Positions 1 to 7,754 of a DNA stretch of 9,227 nt are shown here, piece by piece. The notes beneath the pieces were generated by a model that was not told the DNA's origin, did not search any database, and saw only the letters and a program-made list of their open reading frames with translations. A program made the translations under genes and the position numbers. Within the stretch, counting starts at the first letter, position 1. Each line of letters opens with the position of its first letter. Origin of the DNA: Cyclobacteriaceae bacterium (GTDB lineage: Bacteria > Bacteroidota > Bacteroidia > Cytophagales > Cyclobacteriaceae); NCBI GenBank assembly GCA_025455225.1, contig JALOMY010000117.1, forward strand, positions 1 to 9,227, read 5' to 3'.

Positions 1-5
1 ATGTT

Positions 6-13
6 TACTTTTG
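6..13 (+). promoter_or_regulatory. Candidate Bacteroidota -7 element before the response regulator
   Basis: The eight bases TACTTTTG match the Bacteroidota -7 consensus TAnnTTTG at every fixed position. They end 3 nt before the ATG at 17, so transcription from here would start at or next to the start codon and give a nearly leaderless mRNA. The matching -33 element would lie outside the window, so this cannot be confirmed. A chance match in AT-rich DNA is possible. Confidence 0.35.
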
Positions 14-16
14 TTT

Positions 17-682
17 ATGCGAATTCTGATCGTTGAAGACGAAGCCGGCATTGTTGGATTTCTTAAACAAGGTCTTGAAGAAGAAGGCTTTGAAACTGAA
101 AGTGCGGCCGATGGACAAACCGGATTGCAGATGGCACTTACCGGGCATTATGATTTACTGCTGGTCGATTGGATGCTGCCCCGGTTAACGGGCATTGAAC
201 TATGCAAATCATTCCGTGAGCAAGATAAGAATACGCCCATTATTTTTCTCACAGCAAAAGATACTGTACACGATACCGTTACCGGTTTGAAAGCCGGAGC
301 CAATGATTACATACGTAAACCTTTTCATTTTGAGGAATTGCTGGAGCGCATTCGGGTTCAATTACGTTCGAGCGTAAGCAGCAACATCCTGATGTTGGGT
401 ATGATAACATTAAATCCGGAAACACACGAGGTTATGAACGGGGAGGAGATGGTTTCCTTAACCCATAAAGAATTTCAATTGCTTGAATATCTGCTGCGTC
501 ACAAAGGCAAAGTGTGCAGGCGCCATCATATACTGGACAGCGTGTGGGGTATGGATGGCAATGCAGACAGCGGAGTTCTTGATGTATACATTAATGCCCT
601 TCGTAAAAAATTGAAGCTTCAGCGTGAAGAAGATTACATACAAACGATACGGGGCGTAGGCTATATCGCCAAAGAGAAATGA
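17..682 (+). CDS. OmpR/CusR-family response regulator
   Basis: This is a DNA-binding response regulator, the cytoplasmic output half of a two-component system. The N-terminal receiver domain (about residues 1-115) has the acidic pair E7/D8, the phosphoacceptor D51 in LLLVDWMLP, T79 in IIFLTAKD and K101 in YIRKPF. The C-terminal winged helix (about 125-220) has the usual TxKEFxLLEYL helix and ends in the IRGVGY wing. At 221 residues it has the normal family length. I place the start at the ATG at 17, giving MRILIVEDE, the canonical family N-terminus. The in-frame TTG at 11 adds only two residues and is unlikely. The gene overlaps the kinase by 4 nt (ATGA), so the two are translationally coupled. 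Context with a metal RND pump suggests a CusR/CzcR-like role, which is inferred. The likely target is the TTAAG array at 2057-2096. Confidence 0.95.
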   Translation: MRILIVEDEAGIVGFLKQGLEEEGFETESAADGQTGLQMALTGHYDLLLVDWMLPRLTGIELCKSFREQDKNTPIIFLTAKDTVHDTVTGLKAGANDYIRKPFHFEELLERIRVQLRSSVSSNILMLGMITLNPETHEVMNGEEMVSLTHKEFQLLEYLLRHKGKVCRRHHILDSVWGMDGNADSGVLDVYINALRKKLKLQREEDYIQTIRGVGYIAKEK

Positions 683-2049
683 ACCTGTCGTTTAAAAACC
701 GGATCGCTTTCTTCTACCTCATCGCTACTGCGATGATGGTGGCCCTGGTCTTTATTGCGATCTACCTGGTAATCTATAACCGGGTGATGAGTGATATTGA
801 ATATGCATTGAATTACGAAGCGATTCGTCATCAGAAAGAAATTGTTATTGAAGGAGGAATCATCCGATTTGTTAACCGGACCGAGATGGAAGAACGGGAA
901 CACCGGGATGTGGAGGTGAGTCCGATTTTCATTCAACTGGTGGATCCAAATGGTTCTGTAACTGACCGTTCCCCCAATCTTAAGGAAGGAAGACTTGCGT
1001 TTAAACGTGATGCCATGCGCTCACTTGAACAAGATGATGTGCTGAACGGAAAGCGAATCCGACAATTGCAGATACCCATTGTGGACGAAGGAAAACTGGT
1101 GGGTTATATTATTACTGCAATCTCCATTGAAAATTCACACCAGCTTTTGGTCACCTTACGGCAGTTGCTTCTGGTAATGTACCCGATTGTACTGCTTTTG
1201 CTTTTTGGTGTAACGCGCTGGCTGGCGGGTAAAAGCATTGTGCCGGTAAAAACCATTTTGTCCACAACCAACCGCATTACCGAAAGTAACCTGAATGAAC
1301 GTATTCCATTACCAGAACAAAAGGATGAATTGCACCAGTTAACGGCCTCCATCAATCAACTCCTGGCCCGGATTGAGTCGGCCATGGATCGTGAAAAGCA
1401 GTTCACGGCTGACGCTTCCCACGAGTTACGCACACCACTTTCGGTTTTGCGTGGCACGCTGGAAGTATTGCTGCGTAAACCCCGATCTCCCGAGGAATAC
1501 ATTGATAAAATAGGATTGAGCATTAAGGAGATAGACCGCATGCATCACATTGTGGAACAGCTACTCACGCTGGCGCGTTTTGATCACCCTTCAAAAACGC
1601 CTGTATATTCTTACATTCAGGTCTGTGATTTCATCCAGGACCTGATTCAGCGTCAACAAATAAATTGGTCGGAAGGGAATGTGGAGGTTGTTGTATCCTG
1701 TCCTAAGCAATTGCAATTAAATACGGATCCCGGATTGCTGGAAGTAATCCTGGATAATCTATTGTCTAATGCGGTTAAGTATTCGCCTGCGGGATCCCGC
1801 ATCCGCATAGAAGTGAAGGAAGACCCTCAGGTTTCCATCAGCATCATTGACCAGGGTGTGGGTATCAAACAGGACGATCTGGATAAAATATTCCAGCCCT
1901 TCTACCGTTCAGATGCCCTCAATCACAAAAACATTAAAGGAACAGGCCTTGGATTATCGCTGGTTCAGAAAGCTTGCGACCTCTTATCCATTGATTTAAC
2001 CGTTGAAAGCGAATTGAACAAGGGATCATCTTTTACTTTACGCTTTTAA
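679..2049 (+). CDS. Membrane sensor histidine kinase, CusS-like
   Basis: This is the sensor kinase partner of the regulator just upstream, in the inner membrane. TM1 is about residues 9-31. A periplasmic sensor region of about 130 residues follows, then TM2 (about 163-181) and a HAMP linker (about 182-235). The HisKA domain has the phospho-accepting H248 in the H-box SHELRTPLS. The HATPase_c domain has an N-box (DNLLSN, 359-364), a G1 box (DQGVG, 391-395) and a G2 box (GTGLGL, 421-426). All catalytic motifs are intact and the 456-residue length is typical. The ATG overlaps the regulator stop codon. The periplasmic region has no obvious Cys or Met metal cluster; it holds scattered acidic and His residues (EEREHRDVE). 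The sensed metal therefore cannot be read from sequence. A heavy-metal sensor role is inferred from the adjacent efflux operon. Confidence 0.94.
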   Translation: MNLSFKNRIAFFYLIATAMMVALVFIAIYLVIYNRVMSDIEYALNYEAIRHQKEIVIEGGIIRFVNRTEMEEREHRDVEVSPIFIQLVDPNGSVTDRSPNLKEGRLAFKRDAMRSLEQDDVLNGKRIRQLQIPIVDEGKLVGYIITAISIENSHQLLVTLRQLLLVMYPIVLLLLFGVTRWLAGKSIVPVKTILSTTNRITESNLNERIPLPEQKDELHQLTASINQLLARIESAMDREKQFTADASHELRTPLSVLRGTLEVLLRKPRSPEEYIDKIGLSIKEIDRMHHIVEQLLTLARFDHPSKTPVYSYIQVCDFIQDLIQRQQINWSEGNVEVVVSCPKQLQLNTDPGLLEVILDNLLSNAVKYSPAGSRIRIEVKEDPQVSISIIDQGVGIKQDDLDKIFQPFYRSDALNHKNIKGTGLGLSLVQKACDLLSIDLTVESELNKGSSFTLRF

Positions 2050-2056
2050 ATATTTC

Positions 2057-2096
2057 CTAAGCAAACTTTAAGAATGAATTAAGGAGTACTTAAGAA
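2057..2096 (+). promoter_or_regulatory. Predicted operator: four TAAG cores at 11-bp spacing
   Basis: Four copies of a TTAAGRA-like heptamer start at 2057 (CTAAGCA), 2068 (TTAAGAA), 2079 (TTAAGGA) and 2090 (TTAAGAA). Their TAAG cores lie at 2058, 2069, 2080 and 2091, exactly 11 bp apart, so all face one side of the helix. Heptamers repeated every 11 bp are the known binding layout of PhoB/OmpR-family regulators, one monomer per repeat, so this would hold two dimers. The array lies between the kinase gene and the pump gene and covers the place where the -33 element should be, which fits direct activation of the efflux operon by the upstream regulator. The assignment to that regulator is inferred. 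Confidence 0.75.
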
Positions 2097-2105
2097 GACT
2101 CATTT

Positions 2106-2113
2106 TACTTTCA
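2106..2113 (+). promoter_or_regulatory. Weak -7-like promoter element before the pump gene
   Basis: TACTTTCA matches the Bacteroidota -7 consensus TAnnTTTG at four of six fixed positions. It lies 10 nt after the last operator repeat and 20 nt before the GTG start. A poor -7 with an activator site replacing the -33 element is what a regulator-dependent promoter would look like. The exact start of transcription cannot be fixed from sequence. Confidence 0.35.
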
Positions 2114-2132
2114 CGCAACAATTTTCAACTGC

Positions 2133-5100
2133 GTGGAAAAAATCATTTCATTTAGCGTTCGTAATAAACTCATTATCCTGCTGATGACTGCTATTATGGT
2201 AGGATTTGGTGTTTATTCATTAATGAATATTCCGATTGGCGCTGTACCCGATATAACCAACAACCAGGTTCAGGTCATCACGGTATCAAGAAACCTGGCC
2301 ACTCAGGAGATCGAACAGTTCATTACCTATCCGATCGAACTGGAGATGGCTAATTTGCCGGGTGTACATGAAATCCGTTCCGTTTCCAAATTCGGTTTGT
2401 CTGTTGTTACCATTGTATTTGATGATGACATGGGTTCCTTTCTACCCAGGCAATTGATTGCCGAGAAAATTAAATCTGCGGAAGAAAAAATTCCCCGGGG
2501 TTTTGGCTCACCGATTATGGGTCCAATCACAACCGGCCTCGGTGAGATTTATCAGTATGTATTGGATGTGAAACCCGAGCATGCTTCGAAATATTCACTT
2601 TCCGATTTACGCACGTTACAGGATTGGGTTGTGAAGCGGCAGTTGTCGGGTATATCAGGTGTTGTTGAAGTGAATACATGGGGCGGATTTCTGAAAGAAT
2701 ACGAAGTGGCGGTTAATCCGGAACGGCTGCGCGCCATGAACCTGACTTTACAGGATGTTTACTCTGCAATGCAAACGAACAACAGCGTTGCCGGTGGCGG
2801 TTACATCGAAAAGACCAATGAAAGTTATTTCATCCGGGGTGATGGTTTGGTGAATTCCCTGGAAGACATCGGAAATATTGTCGTGCAGGTACGAGAAGGC
2901 GTGCCGGTATTGGTAAAAGATATTGCAACGGTGGGGTTCGGTCATGCCATCCGCTTCGGAGCCATTACCGCCAACGGACACGGTGAGAAAGTTATGGGGC
3001 AGATCATGATGCTGAAGGATGCGAACTCCAGTGCCGTGATCAGTAAAGTGAGGGAGCGGATAGAACAGATTCAGAAAACTCTTCCGGAAGGTGTATTTAT
3101 CAACCCGATAGTAGATCGAAGTGATTTAATTGGTCGTACCACCTTTACGGTGGCTGAAAATCTGGTACTCGGATGTTTGATTGTGGTGTTTGTTGTGGTC
3201 TTGCTGTTGGGTAATTTCCGTTCTGGGCTGGTTGTTGCTTCCATCATTCCTTTATCGTTGTTGTTTGCCCTGAGCATGATGTATGTGTTCGGTGTGGATG
3301 CCAACCTGATGAGTTTGGGTGCCATCGACTTCGGTATCATAATCGATGGGGCTGTAATCATTGTGGAGTTTATTGCTTTTCAGATCACCACGCAGCAATC
3401 GTCATTGCGCGGACTTCAGAAAGAAGAACTTCAGGCTGTAAAGGATAAAATCACCGTTGGCAGCGCCACTAAGATGATGCAATCCGCCTTGTTTGGTCAG
3501 CTTATAATCGTTATTGTATTTATCCCGATTCTCTCGCTTGCAGGTGTTGAGGGAAAAATGTTTCGGCCTATGGCACTTACGTTTTCTTTCGCCTTGGTCG
3601 GTGCCATTATTATGTGCTTCACATACGTACCAGTGGTTTCGTCCATCTTTTTGAAACCAGCACCGGAAGACAAGCCGACCATCTCCACACGCCTGATGAA
3701 TTGGGTTGAACAATTGCACAGGCCCACCTTGATGCTGGCATTGAAGTATAAGAAAATGGTACTGGGAATTGCAGGGACTTTACTGGTTGGTGCGGTACTT
3801 ATTTTCAGAAGTATGGGTGGTGAATTTGTGCCTACACTGGATGAAGGTGATTTCGTAATACAACCCGTTTTGAAAACAGGAACAACGCTGAGCCGTACCA
3901 TTGAACTCATTACTGAAATGGAAAAAACTTTATTGACGTTTCCAGAGGTGGATAAAGTGGTGACGCGAATAGGTGCAGCTGAAATCCCAACAGACCCCAT
4001 GTCAATGGAAGAAACGGATGTGATCATTAAGCTTAAGCCACGCAAAGAGTGGGTTACAGCCACCGATAAAGATGAACTGGCAGATAAGCTCAAGGAGGCA
4101 CTAAGCATCATCCCCGGCATTGAATATGAATTCACGCAACCCATCGAAATGCGCTTCAATGAACTGATCACAGGTGTGCGGGCTGACCTGGCAATTAAAA
4201 TATTCGGACAGGACATGGATCTGCTAAGCAAGAAAGCCTTTGAAATTGAACGGCTCATCCACGATGTGCCCGGAGCAGCCGATATCATGGTGGAGAAAGT
4301 TGTTGGGTTACCCCAGATGAGTGTGCACTACGACCGTGCTCTGGTGGCTAAGTACGGTTTGAATATTTCTGAATTGAATGCCTTGGTTTCAGCCGGATTT
4401 GCAGGACTCACAGCAGGCAGTGTATTTGAACAGGAAAAGCGTTTTGATCTGGTGATCCGGTTTGACAAGGATGCCAGAAGGGATATTGACAATCTGCGCA
4501 ACATGTACATACCGCTACCTACGGGCGGACAAATTCCTCTACGCGAATTGGCGTCCATTGAATACACCAAAGGCCCGGCTAAAATCTCACGCGATAATAC
4601 GAAGCGCAGAATTGTAGTGGGCATTAACGTAAGGGGTCGAGACCTGGAATCGGTAGTAAAGGATGTTCAAACGCTTATTGATGCAAACATTGCCTTGCCA
4701 ACCGGTTACAGCATTACATATGGTGGTCAGTTTGAAAACCTTCGAAGTGCGAAAGAGCGCCTGATGATTGCCGTTCCGGTTGCACTGGTATTAATCTTCT
4801 TCATGCTCTACTTCGCATTCAATTCGGTACGCGATGCCCTGATGATTTACAGCGCCATTCCGCTTGCAGCTGTGGGGGGAGTACTCTTACTCTGGTTGCG
4901 CGATATGCCCTTTAGTATTTCAGCCGGGGTTGGTTTCATCGCCTTGTTTGGTATCGCGGTACTGAATGGTATTGTGCTGATCGAGCATTTTAAAGAACTC
5001 AAACAACATGGCTTAACCGATATGACCGAACGAATAATCCGCGGAACAAGAGAAAGACTTCGCCCCGTACTGCTTACTGCTTCCGCTGCTGCACTTGGTT

Positions 5101-6467
5101 TTTTACCAATGGCTGTTTCGACCAATGCCGGAGCTGAAGTTCAACGCCCATTGGCTACGGTAGTTATAGGCGGTCTGGTTTCTGCTACGTTTCTAACGAT
5201 GGTTGTACTGCCGGTCTTGTATTCTATCTTTGATTCCAATCCGAGCCGGTTTCATCGCAAACGTAAAGGCAAATCGCACGCACTTATAATTTTGATTCTT
5301 GTCCTGATCACGTCAACCGCGTGGGCGCAACAGCCCAGGGTTGTTACATTGGAGGAGGCTATCGACCTGGCTATAAAAAATAATGCCGGCTTAAAATCTT
5401 CTTCGTTGTCGGTTGAACAATCCAAAACATTGGTGCGCACAGCCTGGGATGTAAACAAGCCTATGGTTTATTACAGCAAGGATGAAGCGAACCTTCCCCC
5501 GGTAGGCGATCCGTTGCAGGTATGGGGGGTTCAGCAAACGTTGAGTTTCCCTACCGTGTATGGCAAACATAAACGTGCTCTTGAAGGTGCGTACCGCATG
5601 CAGGAAAAGCAATTTGAACTTGATAGCCGGATGTTGGTACAGGAAGTTTCGAAAGCTTACAACACTATTGTATACTGGCAAAACATGCAACGCTATTTCC
5701 TGACCCTTGACAGCATCTACTCGGAATTTTCACGTGCTGCAGAACGAAGGTATGCTGTTGGCGAGACGAACTACCTGGAGAAATTAACAGCCGATACCAA
5801 AAAGCAGGAAGCACGCGTTCAGTTCAACCAGGCGCAGCTTTCTATTGAATCATCCTACACCAACCTGGTTCGGTGGATGCAAACGGAAGAAGAAATTAGT
5901 GTTGCCGAAACCACATTATACCGAATGGATTGGATCCCCATCAGCCTGAACGACCATCCGGGCATTGTGTATTACGAACAGATGAAACAGTTTTCATCGT
6001 TCAGCAATCAACTCGAGAAAAATAAATTATTACCCGACATTCATGTTACGTATTTCCAGGCGCGTAATACAGCTGAGGATAATAAACTTTATCCGGGAAT
6101 CCAGATCGGTTTGGGTATACCGCTTTGGTTCGGTGCCCAACGGGCTAACATCAAAGCATCAGAGATTCAGATCGATCGGGTTAACCAGCTGGCCACCGAT
6201 TATCGTTCTGCCCTTGACGCACATTATCTGAGTTTGCAACGCAACCTTCAGAAATACCAGCAGGCTCTTGAATTCTACGATACTTCCGGTAAACTGCTTG
6301 CCGATGAAACCATCACCACTGCGCTGAAATCATTTCAGGGAGGTGAGATCAATTTCCTGCAGTACGTTCAGGCGTTAGACCAGGCCATGCAAATTCGGTT
6401 GAATTACCTGACCAATCTTTTTCACTACAACAACACGGTTATTGAATTGAATTATCTCATGAATTAA
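2133..6467 (+). CDS. CusA/CzcA-family heavy-metal RND pump fused to TolC-like outer-membrane factor
   Basis: This is a proton-driven inner-membrane exporter of heavy-metal cations joined to its outer-membrane channel. Residues 1-1035 form a complete HME-RND pump: TM1 (about 11-32), a porter loop, TM2-TM6 (about 344-503), TM7 (541-558), a second porter loop with GGEFVPTLDEGD, and TM8-TM12 (about 877-1031). TM4 carries D399, D405 and E412 (DFGIIIDGAVIIVE), the divalent-cation signature of CzcA-type pumps. A basic stretch (1039-1049), a hydrophobic core (1050-1060) and AWA|QQ (1063-1067) form an internal signal peptide. Residues 1066-1444 are an OEP/TolC-like factor with the paired motifs RRYAVGETNYLEKL (1205 on) and FQGGEINFLQYVQAL (1401 on), and the strand LGIPLW (1327-1332). 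A normal pump has about 1040 residues. The GTG start gives the family N-terminus MEKIISFSVRNK; the next Met would cut TM1. The adaptor gene follows with a 1-nt overlap. Confidence 0.93.
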   Translation: MEKIISFSVRNKLIILLMTAIMVGFGVYSLMNIPIGAVPDITNNQVQVITVSRNLATQEIEQFITYPIELEMANLPGVHEIRSVSKFGLSVVTIVFDDDMGSFLPRQLIAEKIKSAEEKIPRGFGSPIMGPITTGLGEIYQYVLDVKPEHASKYSLSDLRTLQDWVVKRQLSGISGVVEVNTWGGFLKEYEVAVNPERLRAMNLTLQDVYSAMQTNNSVAGGGYIEKTNESYFIRGDGLVNSLEDIGNIVVQVREGVPVLVKDIATVGFGHAIRFGAITANGHGEKVMGQIMMLKDANSSAVISKVRERIEQIQKTLPEGVFINPIVDRSDLIGRTTFTVAENLVLGCLIVVFVVVLLLGNFRSGLVVASIIPLSLLFALSMMYVFGVDANLMSLGAIDFGIIIDGAVIIVEFIAFQITTQQSSLRGLQKEELQAVKDKITVGSATKMMQSALFGQLIIVIVFIPILSLAGVEGKMFRPMALTFSFALVGAIIMCFTYVPVVSSIFLKPAPEDKPTISTRLMNWVEQLHRPTLMLALKYKKMVLGIAGTLLVGAVLIFRSMGGEFVPTLDEGDFVIQPVLKTGTTLSRTIELITEMEKTLLTFPEVDKVVTRIGAAEIPTDPMSMEETDVIIKLKPRKEWVTATDKDELADKLKEALSIIPGIEYEFTQPIEMRFNELITGVRADLAIKIFGQDMDLLSKKAFEIERLIHDVPGAADIMVEKVVGLPQMSVHYDRALVAKYGLNISELNALVSAGFAGLTAGSVFEQEKRFDLVIRFDKDARRDIDNLRNMYIPLPTGGQIPLRELASIEYTKGPAKISRDNTKRRIVVGINVRGRDLESVVKDVQTLIDANIALPTGYSITYGGQFENLRSAKERLMIAVPVALVLIFFMLYFAFNSVRDALMIYSAIPLAAVGGVLLLWLRDMPFSISAGVGFIALFGIAVLNGIVLIEHFKELKQHGLTDMTERIIRGTRERLRPVLLTASAAALGFLPMAVSTNAGAEVQRPLATVVIGGLVSATFLTMVVLPVLYSIFDSNPSRFHRKRKGKSHALIILILVLITSTAWAQQPRVVTLEEAIDLAIKNNAGLKSSSLSVEQSKTLVRTAWDVNKPMVYYSKDEANLPPVGDPLQVWGVQQTLSFPTVYGKHKRALEGAYRMQEKQFELDSRMLVQEVSKAYNTIVYWQNMQRYFLTLDSIYSEFSRAAERRYAVGETNYLEKLTADTKKQEARVQFNQAQLSIESSYTNLVRWMQTEEEISVAETTLYRMDWIPISLNDHPGIVYYEQMKQFSSFSNQLEKNKLLPDIHVTYFQARNTAEDNKLYPGIQIGLGIPLWFGAQRANIKASEIQIDRVNQLATDYRSALDAHYLSLQRNLQKYQQALEFYDTSGKLLADETITTALKSFQGGEINFLQYVQALDQAMQIRLNYLTNLFHYNNTVIELNYLMN
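5247..5327 (+). other. Internal signal peptide with predicted signal peptidase I site
   Basis: This segment encodes residues 1039-1065 of the fusion. It has a basic n-region (R1039, R1042, K1043, R1044, K1045, K1047), a hydrophobic h-region (LIILILVLIT) and an A-x-A c-region (A1063-W-A1065) before QQ. It has the form of a standard Sec signal peptide placed just after TM12, on the cytoplasmic side. Cleavage after A1065 would free a mature outer-membrane factor of about 379 residues. There is no Met codon near it, so separate initiation is unlikely. The processing itself is inferred. Confidence 0.7.
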
Positions 6468-7624
6468 TGGTTATGGACTATAAAAATTTCGGCTACAAAC
6501 TTCTGATCAGCATTGGACTGATGCTGACAGCCTGTTCGACAAAAGAATCTGCTCCGGCTGACGCTATTGATATCAGTGAAAACCCGCACGTGGATGAGAT
6601 CATAATCACCAGAGCCCAGTTTGAAGCTGCCGGCATGATGCTGGGTTCACTTGAACAACAGACATTTGATAAATACATCAAAGCCAACGGATATATTGAT
6701 GTGCCACCCGAAAGGAAGGCATCCGTTAGTGTGAAGTTCGGAGGATTTGTGAAGTCGCTTTCCATTTTACCCGGAGATAAAATCAAGCAAGGTTCCGTGT
6801 TGTTCACTCTGGAAAACCCGGAATATTTACAGCTTCAGCAAGATTACCTGGAGACTAAAGCACAGCTGAATTACCTTCAATCGGATTATGAACGCCAGAA
6901 ATTGCTGGCCAGCGAAAACATTGCATCGCAGAAAAATTACCTGAAGGCCGAATCAGATTTCCTGGTAGCTAAGGCCCGCATGGAAGGCCTTCGTGAGAAA
7001 TTGCGAATGATCAACATCGATACCGATCGTTTGGAGAAAGGTACGATTGAATCAGTAGTGAATGTATATTCCCCGATTAACGGATTTATTTCTAAAGTTA
7101 ACATCACCCGTGGCGTGTTTGTTGCACCCGCTGATATTGCGGTAGAAATTGTAGATACGGAGCACATGCATGTTGAATTACGGGTATTTGAAAAGGATGT
7201 GGCGGATGTCCGGAAAGGACAGAAAATCAATTTCCAGGTAACTGGTTCCTCCGTAAAACATACCGGTGAAGTGTATCTGGTGGGCAAGACTATTGAAAGC
7301 GATACGCGAACGGTAAACATCCATGGTCATATTCATGAGGAGGAGTCGATCAACGATTTGTTACCAGGTATGTATGCAGAAGCTACCATTGATGTAGCAA
7401 GTGTGCAGAAGCCGGTGTTGCCTTCGGAAACAGTTGTGTCGATTGATAATGTGCACTATGTTCTCGTGTTACTGAAGGAAACACCTGACGAATTTCGTTT
7501 TCAGCGCATGGAAATTAGTACAGGACAATTCAACAATCAGTGGATAGAGATTGTGGATACTTCTTCCATTCAGCCAAATATGAAATTCCTGGTGAAGGGA
7601 GCATTTAATCTGGTGATGGAGTAA
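6467..7624 (+). CDS. RND efflux periplasmic adaptor (CusB/CzcB-type), lipoprotein
   Basis: This is the membrane-fusion protein that links the pump to the outer-membrane channel across the periplasm. A lipoprotein signal ends in the lipobox LTAC with C23 as the acylated cysteine, so it is probably anchored by lipid. The lipoyl/barrel-sandwich domain comes in two halves (about 85-125, GGFVKSLSILPGDKIKQG, and about 200-225, YSPINGFISKV) around an alpha-hairpin (about 126-195) rich in L, Q and K. A beta-barrel (about 226-300) and a membrane-proximal domain (about 305-385) follow. At 385 residues it has the family length. It lacks the Cys/Met/His-rich N-terminal metal-binding extension that some metal adaptors carry. 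The ATG at 6467 shares its A with the pump stop (TAATG), a sign of translational coupling. The ATG at 6473 is an alternative that removes two residues. Confidence 0.93.
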   Translation: MVMDYKNFGYKLLISIGLMLTACSTKESAPADAIDISENPHVDEIIITRAQFEAAGMMLGSLEQQTFDKYIKANGYIDVPPERKASVSVKFGGFVKSLSILPGDKIKQGSVLFTLENPEYLQLQQDYLETKAQLNYLQSDYERQKLLASENIASQKNYLKAESDFLVAKARMEGLREKLRMINIDTDRLEKGTIESVVNVYSPINGFISKVNITRGVFVAPADIAVEIVDTEHMHVELRVFEKDVADVRKGQKINFQVTGSSVKHTGEVYLVGKTIESDTRTVNIHGHIHEEESINDLLPGMYAEATIDVASVQKPVLPSETVVSIDNVHYVLVLLKETPDEFRFQRMEISTGQFNNQWIEIVDTSSIQPNMKFLVKGAFNLVME

Positions 7625-7638
7625 GCAAAAATCAGATC

Positions 7639-7677
7639 AACCTTCATCATAGGTTTAATTGTTTTTCAGAAACAATT
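7639..7677 (+). terminator. Two consecutive hairpins after the efflux operon, possible terminator
   Basis: The first hairpin is AACCT (7639-7643) pairing with AGGTT (7651-7655), with a 7-nt loop, followed by a T-rich stretch through 7666. The second is a perfect 8-bp stem, AATTGTTT (7657-7664) with AAACAATT (7670-7677), and a 5-nt loop. They begin 15 nt after the adaptor stop, where an operon terminator is expected. The stems are short and AT-rich and no long T-run follows the second one, so termination strength is uncertain. The rest of the 7625-7754 spacer shows no gene or clear promoter. Confidence 0.4.
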
Positions 7678-7754
7678 CGTGGCTTGGTTGGATATTCAAC
7701 AGTACAAAACATCGACATTGGCTGTAAATAAAGAAAACAGAATAACAACAAGAG

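Noticed and set aside
1..33. ATG at position 1 and TTG at 11 as alternative starts for the regulator
   Set aside because: The ATG at 1 is in another frame and meets a stop within 12 codons. The TTG adds two residues before MRILIVEDE, the standard N-terminus of this family.
3497..4288. A 263-codon open frame on the minus strand inside the pump gene
   Set aside because: It is antisense to conserved pump sequence, is Ser-rich with low complexity, and shows no family motif. It is a by-product of the codon use of the real gene.
5247..5330. A separate outer-membrane factor gene with its own start after the pump
   Set aside because: The frame is continuous, no stop separates the halves, and no Met codon lies near the signal peptide. 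The TTG at 5292 would remove the basic n-region.
6043..6231. A 62-codon plus-strand open frame within the outer-membrane factor region
   Set aside because: It overlaps conserved OEP sequence in another frame and has no recognisable motif or start signal.
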